This document shows positions 1 through 7,944 of a DNA stretch of 64,000 nt, piece by piece. The notes under the pieces were generated by a model, which was given only the letters and a program-made list of their open reading frames with translations, made no database searches and was not told the DNA's origin. Every line of letters starts with the position of its first letter. Within the stretch, counting starts at the first letter, position 1. The stretch spans positions 1-64,000 of the forward strand of contig JAFWJN010000001.1 in the NCBI GenBank assembly GCA_017514685.1, given 5' to 3'. The position numbers and the translations under genes were made by a program. Origin of the DNA: Clostridia bacterium. Its GTDB lineage: Bacteria; Bacillota; Clostridia; Christensenellales; CAG-138.

Positions 1-200
1 GAACTGATCTTTTTCAGTCCTTCGTTTAATATGTTCTTCGCAGCATTGATGTCCCGGTCATGCATCTCTTTGCAGACCGGGCATCTCCATCTCCGGATCT
101 TCAGATCCTTCACGTTCCGGTTGACTGTTCCGCATCCGCTGGGACGTCATTTCCTGCAGTTCAAAACGGACGCCGGTTTCCTTTTGATAGATATTTTGTA
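1..200 (-). pseudogene. TnpB (IS200/IS605 OrfB) C-terminal fragment, broken and truncated by the window edge
   Basis: On the minus strand one frame reads RRWRCPVCKEMHDRDINAAK and continues as NILNEGLKKIS to base 1. This is the second zinc-knuckle half and HDRDINAAKNI signature of TnpB/IS605 OrfB endonucleases. The preceding piece, ETGVRFELQEMTSQ, lies in another frame, and the first CxxC is reduced to PSGCG, so there is a frameshift or small deletion at about bases 140-150. The catalytic RuvC-like part is absent, because the L,D-transpeptidase gene ends at 282 just upstream. I therefore read it as a relic, not an active gene; its 3' end lies outside the window. Confidence 0.75.
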
Positions 201-281
201 ACGCATGGTAGATGTGCGCTCTCAGACCGTTGCTTGTGTATCCCACACGGACAATCTCATTGTCTTTTCTCATCAGGCGAT

Positions 282-1367
282 CTAATTTGTCCGCTCTGAA
301 TTCTCCTTGGAATCCTGTGAGCTTGCATTATGGTACGGATTATCCGGATGTGGATCTGTCGGATCCCAGCCTAGTCCTTTTTTATTCGTATACGGCTCTT
401 CCCAAATAACAGCAGGCGGCTTTGTGGGTGTGGGGCCTTCTTTTTTCATCACCCATACTTCCACAGTTTGATTATCGCTCAGATCATAGATCCATTTTGC
501 GTCTATGACGGTCAGCCGGATGCAGCCGTCGGAAGCGACATTTCCGAGCTTCTCATATTTGCTCATGGTTGTCATGCTATGGGCTTTTTCCTTGTCTCTC
601 CCCGCTGCAGCGTTAATCGGTACGGAATGAAACAGGCAGTGCCCTTTAAACCGGCAAGCCCACAAGCCATAGCAGGGAGATTCTTCCGTTCCGAGAAGTT
701 TGTACTCATACCGGTCCGTAATCTTGAAATGTCCTGTCGGAGTATCATGTCCCTTCCGTCCTGTTGAGCAGATCATGACCCTCTGTTCGATCCACTCTCC
801 CTGTTCTGCGTGATATGCCACGATACTCTGAGTCTTAATATAAACGGCCAGCATCCAGGCGCCATCCTGTTTGGGTGCCTCTTCCGGAGTATAGGCAGGG
901 ACCGCACAGATGTGAGAAAGAGGTTCTGTCCCATATGGTACAGTTCCTTTTTCATCTGATGGATAGAAGTCAACATCTCCACTTCCAAACTGTCCGTATG
1001 CAGCATATGATCCGTCTTCAGCCCGGTACAAAATTCCAAGTCTGGAAGTACGCTCATATCCGCCTGCGGTGCGAAGCGTCACAGGAATCGGAACCAGCAC
1101 AAACGGTTCGGGTGTTGGGGTCGGTTCCGGCGTTGGAGTCGGCTCCGGCGTTGGAGTCGGTTCAACCGTCGCAGTCGGCTCAGGCGTATCGGAAGCCGGA
1201 GGAATCACAGTCGGTTCCGGAGAGTTGACCTGAAGGGAAATCACCGGGATGGCAGATGCGGTTGCCGGAACTGCAGGCTCAACTTTGGGTATAGCAGAAT
1301 CCCTGCTGCAGGCAAGCAGCAGTATCGAAGCTCCTATGACCAATCCCAGTTTCTTGAATCCTGTCAT
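282..1367 (-). CDS. L,D-transpeptidase (YkuD) lipoprotein
   Basis: Likely cell-wall L,D-transpeptidase or a related peptidoglycan- or lipoprotein-linking enzyme acting outside the membrane. The N-terminus is a lipoprotein signal with lipobox LLLAC (Cys20). It is followed by a Thr/Pro/Glu-rich spacer (about residues 45-90, PTPEP repeats) that would lift the domain off the membrane. The C-terminal half carries the YkuD signature: GHDTPTGHFKI, a HSVPI segment with the conserved His, and SDGCIRLT with catalytic Cys282. It is the last gene of a three-gene minus-strand operon; its ATG overlaps the stop of the DNPH1-like gene (ATGA). The exact acceptor substrate cannot be told from sequence. Confidence 0.9.
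   Translation of the reverse strand: MTGFKKLGLVIGASILLLACSRDSAIPKVEPAVPATASAIPVISLQVNSPEPTVIPPASDTPEPTATVEPTPTPEPTPTPEPTPTPEPFVLVPIPVTLRTAGGYERTSRLGILYRAEDGSYAAYGQFGSGDVDFYPSDEKGTVPYGTEPLSHICAVPAYTPEEAPKQDGAWMLAVYIKTQSIVAYHAEQGEWIEQRVMICSTGRKGHDTPTGHFKITDRYEYKLLGTEESPCYGLWACRFKGHCLFHSVPINAAAGRDKEKAHSMTTMSKYEKLGNVASDGCIRLTVIDAKWIYDLSDNQTVEVWVMKKEGPTPTKPPAVIWEEPYTNKKGLGWDPTDPHPDNPYHNASSQDSKENSERTN
1105..1176. repeat. 18-nt in-frame tandem repeat in the transpeptidase spacer
   Basis: Four 18-base units (starting at 1105, 1123, 1141 and 1159; the first three are nearly identical, the last diverged) encode repeated Pro-Thr-Pro-Glu-Pro-Thr on the minus strand. Such in-frame units could change copy number by slippage and so alter spacer length without breaking the frame. 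Confidence 0.85.
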
Positions 1368-1804
1368 TTTGTTTCTTCCGCTTTTTGAGTTCTCTCTGCC
1401 AAAATCTCATCGATCTGTGTCAGCAGATCTTCTTCGTTATCATAGAAGTAGATATGGAAATACGGGTCTCCTGTCAACATAGCGGACAGGAAAGCATCTT
1501 TTCTGCAGAAGATATAGACCGGCTTTAACAGCTTCTCGGCATAAGCCATCTCGTATCCCACTCCCAGCGATGGTGACGAACACTCTGCGATCACAAGATC
1601 GCATTTTTTGAGCCATCCGGTATCCTGTTCGTAAATTCTGCGGTCCAGCGGAATATTACCGGTTTCAATGGAATAATGGACGTCCCCGATATGCTCCGTC
1701 AAAACCATATCTGTTTGATTAATATGCGCGATGACTCTTCCATACAGTGCGGCATCGCTGCGTCCGCCACGGATCGAACCCGCAAAATACACTTTCTGAT
1801 TCAT
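1364..1804 (-). CDS. DNPH1/Rcl-like 2'-deoxynucleoside 5'-phosphate N-hydrolase
   Basis: 146 residues resembling the nucleoside 2-deoxyribosyltransferase fold and, more closely, animal DNPH1 (Rcl), which cleaves the N-glycosidic bond of deoxynucleoside monophosphates. Visible matches to the DNPH1 pattern are YFAGSIRGGR near the N-terminus (phosphate/sugar loop), VLTEHIGD, YEQDTGWL, and SLGVGYEMAYA, whose Glu corresponds to the catalytic residue. A cytosolic nucleotide-salvage or pool-cleaning role follows from the family. The gene sits between a membrane protein (12-nt gap) and the transpeptidase (4-nt overlap), so it is cotranscribed. A generic deoxyribosyltransferase is the alternative. Confidence 0.8.
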   Translation of the reverse strand: MNQKVYFAGSIRGGRSDAALYGRVIAHINQTDMVLTEHIGDVHYSIETGNIPLDRRIYEQDTGWLKKCDLVIAECSSPSLGVGYEMAYAEKLLKPVYIFCRKDAFLSAMLTGDPYFHIYFYDNEEDLLTQIDEILAERTQKAEETK

Positions 1805-1816
1805 AAAAAGCCTCTA

Positions 1817-2410
1817 TTAAATCGCCCATAGAACAATGCTGATGGCCGATGCCGCCGCAATCATCGCGGCAAAAGCCAAAGGCCATTTTCCGTCTTTATT
1901 GAAGCCGTAAAAATCCTCCCACCGTTTTTCCTCCGGAACCAGAACCACCCGGTACAGATATAAGATACCATAAAGCAGGACCGGAAGAACTCCGAACAGT
2001 ACTGTCCAGAACGGTACGTCCGGCTTGTCCCATATGAGATATGTTACAATTGCAAGCAGGGGACAAATCAGATGCAGCCACAAGTCCCCGCCGCTCAGAA
2101 GCGACTTATAATCGTACACAACGGGACCTAAAAACAGCAGAACCGTCATCATTGTAACTGTTACCGCCGCCGTGCCGGCGAATTTTAACAGCAAGATGGC
2201 TTCAGGAAGCATCCCCGTAATCCGGAACACTGCTACCAATAAAGATGATATTGCGCATAAAATATTGGAAAGAACCGTAAAATAGCGAAAAAGAGCTCCT
2301 GACGGATTCTTTCGCAAAGCAATCCCCAAAACGATAACCACACTTCCGGCATTGATCAGATTCAAAAGAATCGACAGAATGTTGCCGATCGATAACCCTG
2401 AAACAGTCAT
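1817..2410 (-). CDS. Pr6Pr-like integral membrane protein
   Basis: 197 residues with about six hydrophobic helices. The motifs FRYFTVLSNI after the first helix and LWLHLICPLLAIVTYLIWD near the middle, with a conserved His, resemble the Pr6Pr/FAR-17a-like membrane protein family. The function of bacterial members is not established. It is the first gene of the operon with the DNPH1-like hydrolase and the transpeptidase. No signal peptide beyond the first helix is seen. Confidence 0.65.
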   Translation of the reverse strand: MTVSGLSIGNILSILLNLINAGSVVIVLGIALRKNPSGALFRYFTVLSNILCAISSLLVAVFRITGMLPEAILLLKFAGTAAVTVTMMTVLLFLGPVVYDYKSLLSGGDLWLHLICPLLAIVTYLIWDKPDVPFWTVLFGVLPVLLYGILYLYRVVLVPEEKRWEDFYGFNKDGKWPLAFAAMIAAASAISIVLWAI

Positions 2411-2499
2411 TTTTTGTACCTGTCGTTTTTCGTTTTTATTTCCTCAATAGAATACCAATTTTCAGTCTCTTCGTCAATCTGGATTCACCGTAATGCTCC

Positions 2500-2547
2500 A
2501 AAGAAAAACAGTTTTCCGAACCTTTTTATCAGGCAAGGAAAACTGTT
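2500..2547 (-). terminator. Intrinsic terminator of the E2-like gene
   Basis: Perfect 11-bp inverted repeat AACAGTTTTCC (2507-2517) / GGAAAACTGTT (2537-2547), followed on the minus strand by TTTTTCTTT. It lies just past the stop of the gene ending at 2568. Confidence 0.7.
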
Positions 2548-2567
2548 GAAATCGTTTTTTAAAACCA

Positions 2568-3404
2568 TTACGGGATATCTTCCAGAATCGTCTCCGGCGG
2601 TGTTTCCAGGAGCTGTGGATTTTTCAGATAATGTTCCAGTCTCTTGAATGCCAGAGCATACTGGCATCCGTTACAGATTCTCTCATCCATGACAATCCCG
2701 ATCGGTATCGAACGGACGAACTCAATCTCTCCGTGCTTACGGACCGGAACTTCCCTGGTAACTCCCATCGCCATCAGCAGAGTCGTGGTTCCGAAATCAT
2801 AAATGTGATGATAGATATAATTGGTCCGGATCGACGCCAGGTTGGTGATCGTCATCGTGCAGTGAAAAGGACTCGCCTGGATGATGGAACGCGGCAAAAG
2901 GCCATGTTTATCAGCCCATTTGAAAATATTCACGCCTAATCTGCAAAGGCCGGGAACCGATAACAGTTTCCGGATCAAATCATCTGTCTTGTTGGTATCT
3001 CCTTCCGCACGGTTTTCTCCGATATACTTGTCAATGATATTCTGTACTTCAAAAATCGTGTTTTTCTTTTCAAAATACATTTTATTCATCGTGCCTTCGT
3101 GTTCTCCCGGTTTTAAAACCACCATGCCGATTGCAATCTCATTTCTTGTATAGATTGTTTTATTGACAACGAATCTGTTCAAAAAAGGAAATTCACAAAG
3201 CGTACGGACAAACGCTGCCAATACGATTCCAAGATGGGAAAACGTGATTCCTTCCTTGCGCTTCTCGTTCAGATAGCGCTGCATCGGCTCGATTGGTATA
3301 TCGACCTCCGTCATGTTCATAGAATCACTGCGCTTTGCCATGATGTGTGCAGCGACCTGATACATCGGCTGCATGGTTTTCACTTTTCTTCCGTCTGCTC
3401 TCAT
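2568..3404 (-). CDS. Stand-alone 2-oxoacid dehydrogenase E2-like acyltransferase fold protein
   Basis: 278 residues resembling only the catalytic (chloramphenicol-acetyltransferase-fold) domain of E2 acyltransferases; there is no lipoyl or E1/E3-binding domain. The C-terminal catalytic stretch HxxxDG of true E2 enzymes is replaced by DERICNGC (about residues 240-247), so classic acyl transfer is doubtful. ASPFHCTMTITNLASI and the IPIGIVMDE strand fit the fold. It is transcribed alone, with a strong promoter, an inverted repeat in the leader and a terminator. The substrate is unknown. Confidence 0.7.
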   Translation of the reverse strand: MRADGRKVKTMQPMYQVAAHIMAKRSDSMNMTEVDIPIEPMQRYLNEKRKEGITFSHLGIVLAAFVRTLCEFPFLNRFVVNKTIYTRNEIAIGMVVLKPGEHEGTMNKMYFEKKNTIFEVQNIIDKYIGENRAEGDTNKTDDLIRKLLSVPGLCRLGVNIFKWADKHGLLPRSIIQASPFHCTMTITNLASIRTNYIYHHIYDFGTTTLLMAMGVTREVPVRKHGEIEFVRSIPIGIVMDERICNGCQYALAFKRLEHYLKNPQLLETPPETILEDIP

Positions 3405-3430
3405 TTCTGTTTCTCCTTAAATATTCCTTT

Positions 3431-3452
3431 GATTAGGTATCATCACCTAATC
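3431..3452. promoter_or_regulatory. Inverted repeat, candidate operator in the leader of the E2-like gene
   Basis: GATTAGGT and ACCTAATC are perfect 8-bp arms separated by six bases. The element lies in the 5' leader, about 45 bases downstream of the -10 box and 27 bases before the start codon. It fits a dimeric repressor site; an RNA hairpin is also possible. Confidence 0.6.
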
Positions 3453-3495
3453 ATCCTGTAAACCAATCAGGAAATATTTTATCTAATACAAAATC

Positions 3496-3524
3496 ATTAT
3501 AACCTTACATCTGCAAAAACGCAA
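3496..3524 (-). promoter_or_regulatory. Sigma-A type promoter of the E2-like gene
   Basis: Minus strand: -35 TTGCGT (3519-3524), 17-bp spacer, -10 TATAAT (3496-3501). Confidence 0.65.
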
Positions 3525-3666
3525 TTTTTTCCTGCACAAGATTTAAATCGCGTCCTGCTTTCCAGTTGCAATCATGTTTTTCCTCTTTTTATATATTTTT
3601 TTTTAAACGAATTGCATTGCATCTCTAAAATGAATATGCCATAATAATGTCAATTGGTTACTTACG

Positions 3667-5025
3667 ATGAAAACAGAACTGACTTCCCTTTGCGTACATA
3701 CTGAATATGGAACTATTACAGGTATCCGAAGAAACGGATGCCGTGTTTTTCTTGGCATTCCTTTTGCGAAACCGCCTGTAGGAAATCTGGCTTTTCGCCA
3801 TCCTGTTCCTCCGGATCCCTGGGAGGATGTTTTGTCATGCCAGGTCGGCAAAGCAAATCCGATTCAGTCCGATGGATCCTTCAGTGCTCAGTATAAAAGT
3901 CAGGATTGCCTTTATCTGAACATTTATGTTCCGGAAAATGTTTCCGGTCCTCTTCCTGTTATGGTATGGGTCTACGGGGGTTCCTATAATACCGGCGGTA
4001 CCGGAGCAACCGCAGAAGGTTCCGATGAGATCAATTATGATCTTTCATTCTTTGCAAAAGAAACGAATACCATAGTTGTAACCTTTAACTATCGTCTGAA
4101 TTTATACGGTTTTCTGAATCTTCATTTTCTGTCGGAACGATTTGATCAAAACTGCGGACTGTTTGACCAGATTCTGGCAATGCAGTTTGTTCGCAGAAAC
4201 ATCCATGCTTTCGGCGGAGATCCGGAAAACATTACAGCTTTCGGTCAATCTGCGGGAGGTTCCTGTATCCTTGCCCTAATGACAATGGAGGAAGCCAAAG
4301 ACCTCTTTCAGAAGTGTATTATCCATTCCTCCTGTATCGAACATTTTTTCACCGAGAAGGAAAGCGAACGAAATACACGTACCTATCTAAGGATTGCCTG
4401 GATTCCGGCTGATCGTCCTGAAATGCTGCTGGATCTTACATCAGAACAAGTCGAAGCCATTAACTCAAAGTATTCGTCTCGAATTCTGAAACATGGGGAA
4501 CTTCGCTGTGCGTTCTCTCCTACAATTGATGGCGTCACTTTGAAGGCTGAGCCGAAATCTGCTTTGAATTCCTCTTCCCTTCCTTTGTTGATCGGTTGTA
4601 CAAAGCAGGAAGCAAATCTTTATATTTCACCGATTCCTTCTGTTTTGACTCCTTTCATTGCGCTTCTCCTTGGCGTAAAAGTAAGCTGTGGCTCAGGGCC
4701 GTTCAAAACGAGATTCAGCGACGCCGTCACGGAGCATGTTTACCGGCGTCCAATGGAAGAGATTCTTTCCACTTACTCGGGACCTTCCTGGCGTTATGAA
4801 TATGTCTATGCCACTCCCTCAAACAGAGCAAACGGCTTTGGAAGTTTTCACGCCAGCGATCTTCCGATTCTATTCGGGCAAAGTATGCCTTTTGAAAATA
4901 TTGATGACCCGGAATCTCAGCAGATGGGTAAAAAGATGCGTGCCATCTGGAGCCATTTTGCATGGACTAGCAGCCCTGGCTGGGCACAATGGAGTAAAAA
5001 CCTCTCTCCTCATCTGATTCCATAA
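3667..5025 (+). CDS. Type-B carboxylesterase family protein
   Basis: 452 residues of the carboxylesterase/lipase (COesterase) alpha/beta-hydrolase family. Seen in order: FLGIPFAKPPVG near residue 30, SQDCLYLNIYVP, VMVWVYGGSY oxyanion region, FNYRLNLYGFL, and the nucleophile elbow GQSAGG with Ser195. There is no signal peptide, so it is probably cytoplasmic. It is somewhat shorter than the usual roughly 500 residues. No convincing Shine-Dalgarno sequence precedes the ATG, so the start is less certain. It is followed by its own terminator. Natural ester substrate unknown. Confidence 0.88.
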   Translation: MKTELTSLCVHTEYGTITGIRRNGCRVFLGIPFAKPPVGNLAFRHPVPPDPWEDVLSCQVGKANPIQSDGSFSAQYKSQDCLYLNIYVPENVSGPLPVMVWVYGGSYNTGGTGATAEGSDEINYDLSFFAKETNTIVVTFNYRLNLYGFLNLHFLSERFDQNCGLFDQILAMQFVRRNIHAFGGDPENITAFGQSAGGSCILALMTMEEAKDLFQKCIIHSSCIEHFFTEKESERNTRTYLRIAWIPADRPEMLLDLTSEQVEAINSKYSSRILKHGELRCAFSPTIDGVTLKAEPKSALNSSSLPLLIGCTKQEANLYISPIPSVLTPFIALLLGVKVSCGSGPFKTRFSDAVTEHVYRRPMEEILSTYSGPSWRYEYVYATPSNRANGFGSFHASDLPILFGQSMPFENIDDPESQQMGKKMRAIWSHFAWTSSPGWAQWSKNLSPHLIP

Positions 5026-5041
5026 TAATGAATTAAACAAG

Positions 5042-5075
5042 CGACTATTGATATTTTTCAATAGCCGTTTTTTAA
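5042..5075 (+). terminator. Intrinsic terminator after the carboxylesterase
   Basis: Stem CTATTG/CAATAG, extended by CG pairs with one mismatch, eight-base loop, then TTTTTT. Confidence 0.7.
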
Positions 5076-5173
5076 TCTCTTTTAAGTTTTCTCCTTTATG
5101 CTTTTCATAAGAACTAAAAAAGATTCTTTCTGTGGGTCTTTCAATTTCAATTAAATGGAAAGGAAAAAGGAAT

Positions 5174-6295
5174 ATGAAATTCAAACAATACATCATTGGC
5201 GTCATCTGCACTTCCCTCGTTGTTCTGCTCTCCGGATATCTGGTTTTTGATACATTTGTGTTCTCCCGTGCCTTTGCTTCCGTCTCTGACGATGACAGGG
5301 AAGCAGTCTTCTCCACAATATTGAAAAATGTGGAAGCAGCCGCTGACGCTGATTCAAATTCATTTCAATCATCTGAAACAATCTCTGAAGAAAGTGACAG
5401 TTTTTTAACGGAAAACCGGGAAACGAAAACAATGTATATTTCTAACGGCAGAAAGAGCAAAAATCCTTCCCGTGGCAAAAAAGATGGCAGTTCTGATCGG
5501 AGCAAGTCCCGGAATTCCTCCTCTGAAACTGCTTACAACCAGAATGACTCAACTTCTGTTCTGACCGCAGGATCTGAATATGCAGCATATGAAGACAGCA
5601 ACATTAAAATCACTCTGAATCAATATCGTGTTCTCAACACCTCCGTCTATGTGGCGGATATTCAGGCGGTAAGTGCGTATTCGTTAAAAACCGCATTTGC
5701 GCAAGATACATACGGGAGGAATATTACCGCAAAAACATCTTCCATCGCAGAGGAGAATAATGCGATACTTGCCATTAACGGAGATTACTACGGTGCACGG
5801 GAAAGCGGTTATGTCATCCGGAACGGAATCGTCTACCGGAATACTTCAAAAACTGCGACTGATATTTTATGCATCTATGCCGATGGTACAATGCAGATCC
5901 GAAACACTGGAGAGGTAAGTGCAGAAGAACTCGTTGAAGAAGGTGTCTGGCAGGCATTTTCCTTTGGTCCCGCGCTTGTTGAAAACGGTTCCATCAGCGT
6001 AGGATTGACAGAAGAAGTAGGGAAGGCAATGGCCAGCAACCCCCGTACTGTGATTGGAATCATTGACTCAAATCATTATCTGCTCGTTGTTTCCGACGGC
6101 CGGACAGACGAAAGTGAAGGTTTGTCCCTGTATGAGCTGGCTTCTTTCATGCAGTCTCTTGGCGCGACTACCGCGTATAATCTGGACGGAGGAGGGTCCT
6201 CCACAATGTGGTATCTGGGGGAAGTTATTAACAAACCGACCACGAACGGTTCCATCAAAGAGAGGGGAGTGAGCGACATTGTTTACATCGGATAA
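5174..6295 (+). CDS. Secreted or membrane-anchored phosphodiester glycosidase (NAGPA domain)
   Basis: 373 residues from the ATG at 5174, chosen over an upstream ATG because AAGGAAAAAGGAAT precedes it. An N-terminal signal/anchor helix (about residues 5-30) is followed by a low-complexity Ser/Lys/Arg-rich linker (to about 130). The C-terminal NAGPA (DUF2233) domain shows NGDYYGARESGYVIRNG, NPRTVIGI, DGRTDESEGLSLYELA and AYNLDGGGSSTMW, the last being the family's hallmark. Relatives cleave phosphodiester-linked sugars in exopolysaccharide or teichoic-acid-type polymers. The downstream membrane gene overlaps its end and is probably cotranslated. Confidence 0.85.
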   Translation: MKFKQYIIGVICTSLVVLLSGYLVFDTFVFSRAFASVSDDDREAVFSTILKNVEAAADADSNSFQSSETISEESDSFLTENRETKTMYISNGRKSKNPSRGKKDGSSDRSKSRNSSSETAYNQNDSTSVLTAGSEYAAYEDSNIKITLNQYRVLNTSVYVADIQAVSAYSLKTAFAQDTYGRNITAKTSSIAEENNAILAINGDYYGARESGYVIRNGIVYRNTSKTATDILCIYADGTMQIRNTGEVSAEELVEEGVWQAFSFGPALVENGSISVGLTEEVGKAMASNPRTVIGIIDSNHYLLVVSDGRTDESEGLSLYELASFMQSLGATTAYNLDGGGSSTMWYLGEVINKPTTNGSIKERGVSDIVYIG

Positions 6296-6683
6296 AAATC
6301 TGAATCGTGTTTTTCTTTATACCGGCTTAACTGCTTTTTTCGCGCTGTTCGGCGCTGTTTACGAAACATTCAGCCATGAAGTTTATTCATTCTTTATGAT
6401 TTACGCGTTTGCGGTTCCGCTGTTATTAGGAGTATTTCCATCTCTTCTGATCATTCGGTCTGGCTGGAAAGTGAAATCCTTCGTCGGCCAAATCTACGGG
6501 TCAGGAATCATTGCACTCACTCTTTCGTGCATACTGAAAGGCGCTTTAGATATTTACGGTACTGCTAACAGTAAGCTTCCGATTCTGCCTCTTCTAGGAA
6601 TCATCATGATCCTTCTTTCGGTTCTTCTCAGTCTTCCGATTTTCAAGCAAAAAAAAGTTTTGCAGAAATCAGAACTTATGTAA
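6279..6683 (+). CDS. Small membrane protein, coupled to the NAGPA gene
   Basis: 134 residues with four predicted helices and no family I recognise. It starts with TTG at 6279 inside the end of the NAGPA gene; GGGGAG at 6264-6269 gives a well-placed ribosome site, which makes the unusual start credible. The 17-nt overlap implies translational coupling, so it may assist or anchor the glycosidase. Followed by a strong terminator. Confidence 0.65.
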   Translation: MFTSDKNLNRVFLYTGLTAFFALFGAVYETFSHEVYSFFMIYAFAVPLLLGVFPSLLIIRSGWKVKSFVGQIYGSGIIALTLSCILKGALDIYGTANSKLPILPLLGIIMILLSVLLSLPIFKQKKVLQKSELM

Positions 6684-6720
6684 ATCGTCTTTGGGAAAGC
6701 CACTTGCTGCCCAAAGTCAG

Positions 6721-6750
6721 AAAAGGCGGGGTTCATTCCCGCCTTTTTTG
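6721..6750 (+). terminator. Strong intrinsic terminator
   Basis: AAAAGGCGGG, seven-base loop, CCCGCCTTTTTT. The A-run and T-run make it usable in both directions, serving the NAGPA operon and possibly the convergent alpha/beta hydrolase. Confidence 0.85.
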
Positions 6751-6762
6751 TTACACGATTAT

Positions 6763-6810
6763 TGATGAATTAACCGCCGCACACTCGTGACTTCAGTCGT
6801 GTGAGGCTTC
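6763..6810. repeat. IS200/IS605-like end hairpin, copy 1
   Basis: A 48-base sequence matches 7784-7831 in the same orientation with one difference. It contains an imperfect stem (CACAC...GTGTG with inner GAC-TTCA-GTC). Stem-loops of this kind close IS200/IS605 and TnpB element ends. It overlaps the last codons of the alpha/beta hydrolase gene on the opposite strand. Confidence 0.7.
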
Positions 6811-7689
6811 ACTCTCGGTAATCGTTCTGCAGATCTTATCAATTGCTGCTTTTGCTTCTGGAATCGGAAGAATCGGATAAACATGATTCATCCCTTCTCC
6901 TTCAATGAACTCATTGGAAGATTCCCCTTCCAATTGCTTTTTCAGCAGCAACATATCCGGCCAGAGGATTTCTTCCGTTCCGTAAAAAACAGTAACGTTT
7001 TTCAAGGCATGCAGTTCCCCATGGATCGGACTGATTCGCCAGTCTGAGATTTTTGTATCTCCAGCCCAGTATTGTCCCGCAACCCGGTAGGAAGGAGTAA
7101 TCCATGGATCTCTACCCTCATATGCAGAAATAGAGGGATTGTTCATGGAAACATCAACCCATGGTGAAAGCAGGATCAATTCGTCAGGAGCAGAAATCTT
7201 TTCTTTATTAAAATATTCAGATAGAGCTAACGCCAGCCCACCCCCTGCGGAATCTCCCATCAAGACCATTTTCCGGTTCGGATACATCTTCCGATACTCT
7301 TGATAAAGCGGAACAATCAGTTCAAATGCTTCTTGATATGTCCCATATGGCACCAGATGATATGCCGGGGCAATGATTTCGGCGTCCGTTTGCTTCGCTA
7401 TCTTTTTCAGAAACAGCCAGTGAAACCTGGAAAAATCATGCACATATGCGCCTCCATGCAGATAAAGAATCGTAACCTCCGAATGGTTGCTTTCATTCAG
7501 CCAAAATACGCTTCCGGATGATGTTTGAACCAACCGGTACAGAATTCCCTTCGGAGCTCGCGGTGATTTCTCTGCTTTTGTTTTCAGCTTTTCAATCCGG
7601 TCCTTCCATTGCACATCCGTATACTTTGGAAGCATCCGGAAATAGAAAGATGCAACTCCTGCCATAAAACTTTTTCCCATTATTTCCAC
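6793..7689 (-). CDS. Alpha/beta hydrolase, hormone-sensitive-lipase-like
   Basis: 298 residues. YLHGGAYVHD provides the HGG oxyanion motif and VLMGDSAGGGLAL the nucleophile Ser elbow of the HSL (Abhydrolase_3) esterase family. LSPWVDVSM and GEGMNHVYPI supply the usual downstream region with the catalytic His. No signal peptide. A start at 7680 (MGKSFMAG) is also possible. The C-terminal codons are formed by copy 1 of the flanking hairpin repeat, and copy 2 lies just upstream of the gene, so it is bracketed like a cassette. The C-terminus may have been altered by the repeat insertion. Confidence 0.85.
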   Translation of the reverse strand: MEIMGKSFMAGVASFYFRMLPKYTDVQWKDRIEKLKTKAEKSPRAPKGILYRLVQTSSGSVFWLNESNHSEVTILYLHGGAYVHDFSRFHWLFLKKIAKQTDAEIIAPAYHLVPYGTYQEAFELIVPLYQEYRKMYPNRKMVLMGDSAGGGLALALSEYFNKEKISAPDELILLSPWVDVSMNNPSISAYEGRDPWITPSYRVAGQYWAGDTKISDWRISPIHGELHALKNVTVFYGTEEILWPDMLLLKKQLEGESSNEFIEGEGMNHVYPILPIPEAKAAIDKICRTITESEASHD

Positions 7690-7783
7690 CTCTTACTTTT
7701 AATCTTACTCTTTTCCAAGCACTGGCGTCAACAGATCGACAAAATTGTTCCCCATCAATCATTTATAGGTCCTTCTCTTTCTT

Positions 7784-7831
7784 TGATGAATTAACCGCCG
7801 CACACTCGTGACTTCGGTCGTGTGAGGCTTC
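7784..7831. repeat. IS200/IS605-like end hairpin, copy 2
   Basis: Second copy of the 48-base element, in direct orientation. The single difference from copy 1 changes the loop TTCA to TTCG, leaving the stem intact. It lies between the hydrolase and the SDR gene. Confidence 0.7.
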
Positions 7832-7944
7832 GCGTAATGAGTATCAAAATTAGACTTCATAGCACTTGTAAAATATTACCGTCACATGGTAGAATTATTA
7901 TATTAAATTATACTGTTTTAATCATTAAGGAGGACTGGTCTGAT

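Noticed and set aside
58..273. 71-residue minus-strand ORF as a small gene
   Set aside because: It is explained as a frameshifted piece of the TnpB relic; the zinc-knuckle continues in another frame.
1105..1176. Possible CRISPR-like direct repeats
   Set aside because: Units are contiguous with no spacers and encode an in-frame Pro-rich linker.
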